The position numbers and the translations under genes were made by a program. Source: an uncultured Saprospiraceae bacterium (GTDB taxonomy: Bacteria; Bacteroidota; Bacteroidia; Chitinophagales; Saprospiraceae). Taken from it: a stretch of DNA of 6,283 nt. The notes beneath the pieces are model-generated. The model did no database searches, was not told the DNA's origin, and saw only the letters and a list, made by a program, of their open reading frames with translations. Location of the stretch: the NCBI GenBank assembly GCA_937959095.1, contig CALGLY010000029.1:1-6283 (forward strand), given 5' to 3'. This document shows, piece by piece, positions 1 to 6,283 of the stretch (position 1 is its first letter; the number at the start of each line of letters is the position of its first letter).

Positions 1-1807
<1,807 letters not shown>

Positions 1808-1873
1808 TTATAGAGGGGCGAGGAGAGACTTTTTTTACTAATACTTCTCACTCCATAACTAACCGTTAACCAA

Positions 1874-1910
1874 ACTCGACTTTAGCCAAAACAAATGACT
1901 AAAGTCGAGT
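1874..1910 (-). terminator. 12-bp perfect hairpin between the FAS1 and GH2 genes
   Basis: The arms actcgactttag (1874-1885) and ctaaagtcgagt (1899-1910) are perfect reverse complements separated by 13 bases. The hairpin lies 61 bases past the stop of the FAS1 gene and about 117 bases before the GH2 start. Read on the minus strand, the stem is followed by TTTGGTTAACGG, a weak T stretch, so it is a plausible but imperfect rho-independent terminator for the FAS1 transcript. It could instead be an operator or leader structure for the GH2 gene. No confident Bacteroidota -33/-7 promoter (TTTG / TAnnTTTG) was found between it and the GH2 start. Confidence 0.5.
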
Positions 1911-1971
1911 AGATATATTCAGTTGCTTTTTAACGAAGAGATAGCGTTTACCAAAATCTCCTCAAAAAAAT

Positions 1972-2904
1972 CTAAAGTTCAGTAGGCAGAATTACCGCAT
2001 CCAATACATGAATAACGCCATTGGTTGCTTGTACATCAGTAAGTAAGATATTCGCTGTATTACCTCTACTATCAGTAATGGTTACGCTATCGCCCAAATT
2101 AATTGTAAAGGTTTCACCGTTTACGGTAGTTACTACCATAGCATCAGTAAGGTCTGTAGAATTAACATTCCCCGCAACGACGTGGTAAGTCAATACTGTT
2201 GCCAACTGATCCATTGATAAAGTAGCTGTTACAGCACTGATTGCCTCAAAAGCACTATTCAATGGTGCAAATACAGTAAATGGACCGTCACCTGAAAGGA
2301 CATTTACTAAATCACCTGAAGCTGCTCCTAGCGTGTTTACTAAGCTAGTGAAGTTACTATTTGCTGCTGCGTGTCCTACTACATCTAGTGGCGTAATCAC
2401 AGCATCAATTACATGAATAACACCATTATTACCAACAATATCTGTAGCTGTCACGATTGCATTACCGTTGATACTCACGCCTGCTGTAGTTTTTTCTACA
2501 AGCATACTTAGGTTTGTTCCATTTGGTCCAGTAGCTGCTGCTGTACCAAGATAAGTTTGTCCATCTATAATATCTGCTGCTAGAATAGACTGACCTACAA
2601 AGACATGGTACAATAAGATTTCTGTAAGTGCTTCATCACTTAAAGTAGTTAAATCTACGCCCAATTTTTCGAAGGCTGCATTGGTTGGTGCAAATACAGT
2701 AAATGGTCCATCTCCGTTCAATACACTTACTAAGTCCACACGGTCTAATGCTCCTACTAGTGTGCTAAATTGTTCGTCATCGGCTGCAATTTCTGCTACG
2801 GTTTTTTCCGAATTCGGCTTTACTACAATCGGGTCTTCTTCTTCACAGGCTGTGAACGTAAATGCAAATGCTCCTAATAAAAATAACAAAAGAAATTTCT
2901 TCAT
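1972..2904 (-). CDS. Two-domain fasciclin (FAS1) lipoprotein
   Basis: This complete 310-residue protein is a fasciclin-family lipoprotein, probably anchored in the outer membrane and acting in adhesion or contact with extracellular matrix or polysaccharide (family knowledge; the ligand is unknown). Residues 1-19 are a hydrophobic signal peptide after MKK, and FTFTAC gives a lipobox with Cys20. The acidic run EEED directly after the Cys resembles the Bacteroidota signal that sends lipoproteins to the cell surface. Two FAS1 domains follow. The first (~35-171) has H1 FTVFAPTNAAF (68-78), the YH pair (99-100) and H2 GVIHVIDAVI (161-170). The second (~178-307) has FTVFAPLNSAF (209-219), YH (240-241) and GVIHVLDAVI (296-305). 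The FTVFAP regions share 21 identical bases, 423 bases (141 codons) apart, which points to an internal duplication. The ATG at 2902-2904 is chosen because it starts the signal peptide; its leader is A/T-rich with no Shine-Dalgarno site. The gene stands alone, 215 bases before the GH2 gene and 328 bases after the alginate lyase gene. Confidence 0.95.
   Translation of the reverse strand: MKKFLLLFLLGAFAFTFTACEEEDPIVVKPNSEKTVAEIAADDEQFSTLVGALDRVDLVSVLNGDGPFTVFAPTNAAFEKLGVDLTTLSDEALTEILLYHVFVGQSILAADIIDGQTYLGTAAATGPNGTNLSMLVEKTTAGVSINGNAIVTATDIVGNNGVIHVIDAVITPLDVVGHAAANSNFTSLVNTLGAASGDLVNVLSGDGPFTVFAPLNSAFEAISAVTATLSMDQLATVLTYHVVAGNVNSTDLTDAMVVTTVNGETFTINLGDSVTITDSRGNTANILLTDVQATNGVIHVLDAVILPTEL
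2263..2706 (-). repeat. Internal duplication: two FAS1 domains with 21-base identical cores
   Basis: The bases at 2263-2283 and 2686-2706 are identical over 21 positions and encode PFTVFAP in both FAS1 domains. The spacing of 423 bases is a whole number of codons, so the two domains are an in-frame tandem duplication. Outside these cores and the GVIH[V]xDAVI ends the copies have diverged, so the duplication is old or the cores are under strong selection. This lies inside the FAS1 gene and is not a mobile repeat. Confidence 0.7.
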
Positions 2905-2925
2905 AACTAAAAAATGATTTTTTTT

Positions 2926-2947
2926 GCTAAACTCTACTCCGTTTAGC
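2926..2947 (-). promoter_or_regulatory. Leader hairpin of the FAS1 gene
   Basis: The arms gctaaac (2926-2932) and gtttagc (2941-2947) are perfect 7-bp reverse complements around an 8-base loop. On the minus strand the hairpin ends about 21 bases before the FAS1 ATG and is followed by eight A residues and then ATCATTTTTTAGTT. It may be a 5'-UTR structure affecting mRNA stability or translation start, or an operator. The structure is seen in the sequence; its function is inference, and a 7-bp A/T-rich stem could occur by chance. Confidence 0.35.
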
Positions 2948-2975
2948 GTTTTTAGATAAATGGTATAAAACTATG

Positions 2976-2994
2976 TGTATGACTATTTCATACA
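2976..2994. promoter_or_regulatory. 19-bp palindrome upstream of the FAS1 gene, possible operator
   Basis: tgtatga (2976-2982) and tcataca (2988-2994) form perfect 7-bp arms around ctatt. The total of 19 bp is the usual size of a binding site for a dimeric regulator, and it sits 72-90 bases upstream of the FAS1 start codon, where a promoter is expected. No regulator gene is visible in the window to pair with it. A second overlapping pair, ctattt/aaatag (2983-3010), shares its centre region. Confidence 0.3.
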
Positions 2995-3152
2995 TTCACC
3001 TACCAAATAGTTTTTGAAGAAAAATGACTTTAGATTTCTGTAATAGTTTTGTCATATAGAAATTAGGTCTCTCTCAAGCTTCATCTACACTCGATTTCCC
3101 ACATAAAAAATCTGCGGATGATACTTCAAGGAAAAGTATAAATTCATCATAG

Positions 3153-3202
3153 AGAGGGCGACACATACAAAAAGGACGAACACCGTGCAGTATCCGCCCT
3201 CT
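3153..3202 (-). terminator. Terminator-like hairpin behind the alginate lyase gene
   Basis: agagggcg (3153-3160) and cgccctct (3195-3202) are perfect 8-bp G/C-rich arms. Inside them a further 4-bp pair, atac/gtat (3165-3168 and 3190-3193), can stack after a small asymmetric bulge. The element starts 30 bases after the stop codon of the alginate lyase gene. On the minus strand no T run follows (CTATGATGAATTTATAC), so it is either a non-canonical terminator or an mRNA 3'-end stabiliser. Confidence 0.4.
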
Positions 3203-3232
3203 TTGGCATCTTTGTTTCTTTAAAAAATCATT

Positions 3233-6200
3233 TTAGTGACTAACCGATATTTCATTGATACCCACTAATCCAAAGTCCGTAGGTCCATTAGCCGTTTGTC
3301 CTTGTGAGGACTGCAAATAACAACCTGCTTTGTAGTAATTATCTGTAGAAGCCACTGCCCCCGAAGTAAAGACAGCAGGCATCATGCGTACTCCTGTAAC
3401 ATTATCAAGCTGGTATAGCGTCACGATAGAGTTTTGCATCGTTAGTTCCAAGTAAAGTTCATCACCTAAATTGAAACTGCCTACACTTTGCCCTGAACCC
3501 AGTAAAGTTTCTGTTACATAGCCTAATATACGCCAAGTGACCGAGCCGCTTGTTTGGTTGGCACTCCCTTGACATTGCACTCGAATAACATCATCAAAAG
3601 CAGAACCTGAACCTGCATGAATTTGGCCAAAGCACAATTTCCCAGACTGTGAAAGTTGATCTACTTTTACGCGCCATTTCATAGAATGCTCTGTCGCCGT
3701 AGTACCATCCCAAGAAATTTCGTTACTTCCATCGGCAACCATTTCGCGCAATTCTGTACGCGGATTGCCTGAACCGCTAGAGGTTGGATTGCCAGGAAAG
3801 GTCTTGAAGTACGTCCAACAATCATCACCCAAATAGAACCAATTATCGTTTTCGTGTGTCGCAAAGCCTGGCACATTATCCACATAAGTGAGTCCATTAT
3901 TGGTCGCTCCTACATTTAGTGTACCACTGTAGCCATTCAATTTCCAATTCGTACCTAAATTGTCAGCAGGATAGTCAGCTGTTGGACATAAATTGGAACA
4001 AACCGTTGGACAGCTTCCTCCACAATCCACACCTGTTTCATCGCCATTTTGCATACCATCCATGCAAGTTGGGCAAGCAGGACAAGTTGCACCTCCGCAA
4101 TCTACGCCCGTTTCATCGCCATTCATCATGCCGTCGCTGCAAGTTGCTGGACAAGCAGCACATGGGCCACCACAATCTACCCCCGTTTCACCTTGATTCT
4201 GGATACCATCCGTACAAGTAGCACTACTTCCACCACCACAGCCCGTGCTAGTAGGTATCAAAGTGACTTCATCAAAGCGACAATCTGCGACTGCATTCGT
4301 CATATAGATCGCAATTTGCGAACTCGAACCCGAATTGAAGCTTATCGTTTCTAGAATATAATCATTGGAAGATGTCTGGTCAGTATAGGTCTGCGAAGTA
4401 ATCGTAGCTGCTGCCACATTCGCAGGAACCGTTACGTGGCTATCGAGTACATTAACGGTTAAACTAGCTCCTACTGGTGTTGTTTTTATCGTGTATGCAA
4501 AGTTAAGGTCATAATCTATATTTGGTGTTACATCTACCAACTGATAAGCAATACGCTCATCGCCTACTACTGGTGCAGGTAACTTACCTGCTTGTAAGCC
4601 AGCAAAAACAGGACTTGACGAGATTTGTATTTGTCCTCCTAATGCGCTATTCTCCCAACAGTCCGTACCATTTTGTTGCGTTCCACAGCCAGCAAAGTCC
4701 GTATTATCTTCAAAGCCAGGTTCTGAAACCGTAGGCGTGCTTACAGATGTTGCGGTTAAAGTGACTTCATCAAAGCGACAATCTGCGACTGCATTCGTCA
4801 TATATATCGCAATCTGCGAACTCGTGCCTGAATTAAAACTTATCGTTTCTTGAACATAATCGTTAGAAGATGTCTGATCGGTATATGTTGAAGACGCAAT
4901 CGTAGCTGCTGCTACATTCGCAGGAACCGTTACATGACTATCGAGTATATTAACGGTCAAATTCGCACCTACTGGCGTTGTTTTTATCGTGTACCAGAAC
5001 GTAAGGTCGTAATTTGTATTTGGTGCTACAGTCACTAACTGATAGGCAATTCTCGTTCCATCCTCAGGTAATTTACCCGCTTGTAAGCCAGCATACACAG
5101 GACTTGTTGAAATCTGTATTTGCCCTCCTAAGGCACTATTTTCCCAGCAATCCGTACCATTTTGTTGCGTTCCACAACCAGCATTATCTGTATTATCTTC
5201 GAAGCCAGGCTCGCTTAATGGAACGTCACAGTCTACTACTACATCACAACCAATTGCTCCAACAAGACTTAAGGCATCAAAGCGACAATCAGCAACTGTA
5301 TTGGTCATGTAAATTGCAATCTGCGAACTAGTACCCGAATTAAAGCTTATTGTTTCTTGAACATAAGTATTAGAAGATGATTGGTCTGTATAAGTCTGTG
5401 AAATAATCGTAGCTGCTGCTACATCTGTAGGAGTAGTGACATGACTATCCAGTATATTAACGGTAAAGCTTGCACCTACTGGGGTTGTTTTTATGGTGTA
5501 CCAAAAGCTAAAATCATAATCTGTATTTGGCGTTACAGTAATTAATTGGTAGGCAATTCTCGTTTCATCCGCAGGTAATTTACCCGCTATCAAACCTTCT
5601 TGAACAGGACTTGAGCTTTCCTGAACCGTTCCACCCAAACCACTATTTGTCCAAGTGCTAGTACCCGATTCAAAGCCAGCATTAACAATGTTAGCAACGG
5701 TAGGTACTGAGCCACCTGCGGTCAAACTTACGGTAGCATTTGTCATGGTAGCTAAATGATTTCTATGTCTAATGGCAATGTAATAATCATCTTCTGCTAC
5801 ATTTTCAAAAGCGACTGCCGAAACGCCATCTACATCTACGACCTTGCCATCTTTGCGAATCAAAGCTGAGCGTGTTGCTACCACATTGACAGAATTGGCC
5901 TTATCGCGTAACTCTATCACTACCCAATCTACTATATCTTTAGCTTGCATAATAATAGCTGACGTAAATTCTCCCCCACCACCTACATGAGCGTAAGCTG
6001 CAGCCGTGTAGGGTTCTGTTTCAGGAATCATACTTGCCGTATTCAAATCGATTGTCATCTCACTAGTTCCTGTATCATAAGGACCTTGTAGCATCGCTTT
6101 TACATCTACTAGAATTGGGCAGCCATTTGTGGTAATACCATTAATAGTAATTACGCTAGTTCCTGTAAAACTCCCATCTGTGGTAGTGACTGTAATCGTA

Positions 6201-6283
6201 GCCGTTCCAACTCCAATTGCACTCACTAATCCATCCGCTGATACGGTTGCCACAGATGGATCACTGCTACTATAGGTCACGCA
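3233..6283 (-). CDS. Large modular secreted PL7-type alginate lyase, N-terminus outside window
   Basis: The C-terminal ~1016 residues of an extracellular polysaccharide lyase are visible. The frame is open to the right edge (TGC GTG ACC...), so the GTG at 6278-6280 is an internal codon; numbering here starts at it. Domains in order: partial Big2 Ig-like domain (1-~47, VATVSADGLVSAIGVGTATITV); a Bacteroidota module (~52-190, VDVKAMLQGPYDTGT, DDYYIAIRHRNHL); three galactose-binding-like modules resembling CBM4/9/22 (~197-341, ~355-510, ~518-677); three cysteine-rich repeats (689-761); and a PL7 alginate lyase domain (~765-1015). The lyase domain has the three PL7 signatures: RTELRE (R841), QIH (Q886, H888) and YYKAGCYLQ (Y988), which supply the expected Arg, Gln, His and Tyr of the beta-elimination site. 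Ile in QIH is usually linked to cutting polyG or mixed MG blocks. The protein ends in NEISVSH right after the catalytic domain, with no type IX sorting domain. The TAA stop is at 3233-3235. The signal peptide is not visible. The PL7 call is strong; a related alginate-lyase-like clan member is the alternative. Confidence 0.92.
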   Translation of the reverse strand, partial: CVTYSSSDPSVATVSADGLVSAIGVGTATITVTTTDGSFTGTSVITINGITTNGCPILVDVKAMLQGPYDTGTSEMTIDLNTASMIPETEPYTAAAYAHVGGGGEFTSAIIMQAKDIVDWVVIELRDKANSVNVVATRSALIRKDGKVVDVDGVSAVAFENVAEDDYYIAIRHRNHLATMTNATVSLTAGGSVPTVANIVNAGFESGTSTWTNSGLGGTVQESSSPVQEGLIAGKLPADETRIAYQLITVTPNTDYDFSFWYTIKTTPVGASFTVNILDSHVTTPTDVAAATIISQTYTDQSSSNTYVQETISFNSGTSSQIAIYMTNTVADCRFDALSLVGAIGCDVVVDCDVPLSEPGFEDNTDNAGCGTQQNGTDCWENSALGGQIQISTSPVYAGLQAGKLPEDGTRIAYQLVTVAPNTNYDLTFWYTIKTTPVGANLTVNILDSHVTVPANVAAATIASSTYTDQTSSNDYVQETISFNSGTSSQIAIYMTNAVADCRFDEVTLTATSVSTPTVSEPGFEDNTDFAGCGTQQNGTDCWENSALGGQIQISSSPVFAGLQAGKLPAPVVGDERIAYQLVDVTPNIDYDLNFAYTIKTTPVGASLTVNVLDSHVTVPANVAAATITSQTYTDQTSSNDYILETISFNSGSSSQIAIYMTNAVADCRFDEVTLIPTSTGCGGGSSATCTDGIQNQGETGVDCGGPCAACPATCSDGMMNGDETGVDCGGATCPACPTCMDGMQNGDETGVDCGGSCPTVCSNLCPTADYPADNLGTNWKLNGYSGTLNVGATNNGLTYVDNVPGFATHENDNWFYLGDDCWTYFKTFPGNPTSSGSGNPRTELREMVADGSNEISWDGTTATEHSMKWRVKVDQLSQSGKLCFGQIHAGSGSAFDDVIRVQCQGSANQTSGSVTWRILGYVTETLLGSGQSVGSFNLGDELYLELTMQNSIVTLYQLDNVTGVRMMPAVFTSGAVASTDNYYKAGCYLQSSQGQTANGPTDFGLVGINEISVSH
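3998..4216 (-). repeat. Three 25-residue cysteine-rich repeats (DGxQNGDETGVDCGG type)
   Basis: Repeat units begin at Cys689, Cys714 and Cys739 of the visible lyase protein (bases 4216, 4141 and 4066 downward). Each reads C-x-DG-[IM]-[QM]-N-x-x-ETGVDCGG followed by a short Cys-Pro segment. The repeats sit between the last binding module and the catalytic domain. The regular Cys pattern suggests disulfide bonds, and the conserved Asp, Asn and Glu suggest calcium binding (inference). They probably act as a stiff, protease-resistant linker. Related repeats are common in secreted proteins of Bacteroidota and myxobacteria. Confidence 0.8.
4250..5692 (-). repeat. Three tandem carbohydrate-binding-like modules (A, B, C)
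   Basis: Copies lie at about 5258-5692 (A), 4751-5218 (B) and 4250-4729 (C), with starts 474 and 489 bases apart. Each runs from a [SN]xxGFE start through LGG, AGKLP, RIAYQL, YTIKTTPVGA, LDSHVT, YTDQ and ETISFNSG to VADCRFD. B and C are about 90% identical in protein by eye and share long near-identical DNA, for example 4260-4306 against 4758-4804. A is more diverged and lacks the CGTQQNGTDCWEN segment with its two Cys. C carries a short insertion after AGKLP (APVVGDE). The fold and the sugar-binding role are inferred from resemblance to CBM4/9-type galactose-binding domains. Confidence 0.85.

Larger units (their letters stand above)
2905..3232. other. Non-coding gap between alginate lyase and FAS1 genes
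   Basis: This 328-base A/T-rich stretch has no convincing gene. On the minus strand it should hold the 3' end of the alginate lyase transcript (terminator-like hairpin at 3153-3202) and the promoter and leader of the FAS1 gene. It contains further short inverted repeats: gctaaac/gtttagc at 2926-2947, tgtatga/tcataca at 2976-2994, ctattt/aaatag at 2983-3010, and atactt/aagtat at 3121-3139. I could not find an exact TTTG plus TAnnTTTG promoter pair, so no promoter is called. A 21-codon open frame at 3085-3150 on the minus strand is too short to support. Confidence 0.7.

Noticed and set aside
1857..1871. TAACC-GT-TAACC direct repeat upstream of the GH2 gene
   Set aside because: It is only five bases repeated once, without a nearby recognisable promoter, so chance is sufficient.
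2681..2917. Plus-strand frame opposite the FAS1 gene start
   Set aside because: It is antisense to the signal peptide and first FAS1 domain and has no family resemblance.
3121..3139. atactt/aagtat inverted repeat
   Set aside because: A six-base A/T-rich stem with no T run and no gene start nearby is too weak to call a feature of its own.
3085..3150. 21-codon minus-strand frame starting ATGATGAAT in the intergenic gap
   Set aside because: It is too short, has no initiation signal or homologue I recognise, and such frames occur by chance in A/T-rich DNA.
3919..5331. Several plus-strand open frames and a minus-strand alternative frame (3679-3897) within the lyase gene
   Set aside because: They overlap the alginate lyase in other frames, have His/Ser/Gln-rich low-complexity translations typical of antisense repeats, and recur only because the underlying modules are repeated.
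3998..5692. Regularly spaced repeats as a possible CRISPR array
   Set aside because: The repeats are in-frame coding modules of ~75 and ~489 bases with conserved protein sequence, not short identical repeats with unique spacers.
6278..6280. GTG as the true start codon of the lyase gene
   Set aside because: It falls inside a Big2 beta-strand, the frame stays open to the window edge, and no signal peptide follows it. The gene clearly begins further right.

Overview
The window holds three genes, all on the minus strand, and reads as accessory, polysaccharide-related DNA from a member of the Bacteroidota, probably marine and possibly Saprospiria-like (inference). The reasons are the Bacteroidota-style lipoprotein signal with acidic residues after the lipidated Cys, the A/T-rich leaders without clear Shine-Dalgarno sites, a VKAMLQGPYDTGT-type module often seen in secreted Bacteroidota proteins, and DGxQNGDETGVDCGG cysteine-rich repeats. 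No RNA gene, CRISPR array, insertion sequence or phage gene was recognised.

In order of transcription (right to left): (1) 3233-6283 is the C-terminal part of a very large secreted protein. It has a partial Big2 (Ig-like) domain, a Bacteroidota-specific module, three tandem carbohydrate-binding-like beta-sandwich modules, three cysteine-rich 25-residue repeats, and a PL7-type alginate lyase domain at the extreme C-terminus. Its N-terminus lies beyond base 6283. (2) 2905-3232 is a 328-base non-coding gap with several inverted repeats: a terminator-like hairpin behind the lyase gene, and two short hairpins in the leader of the next gene. (3) 1972-2904 is a complete two-domain fasciclin (FAS1) lipoprotein. 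(4) 1757-1971 is a 215-base gap containing a perfect 12-bp hairpin. (5) 1-1756 is the N-terminal ~585 residues of an exported GH2 beta-galactosidase-type glycosidase with both catalytic glutamates visible. It runs off the left edge.

Together the genes suggest an exported toolkit for binding and degrading polysaccharide. The PL7 enzyme would cut alginate while held on polysaccharide by its repeats, the GH2 enzyme would remove terminal sugars in the periplasm or outside the cell, and the FAS1 lipoprotein may serve in adhesion or matrix contact. No SusC/SusD pair or sugar-sensing regulator is visible, and the gaps of 215 and 328 bases argue against a single tight operon, so a functional link is inference. 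The most notable item is the layered architecture of the alginate lyase, with two nearly identical copies of the binding module that look recently duplicated. I did not find a convincing wholly new system in this window.
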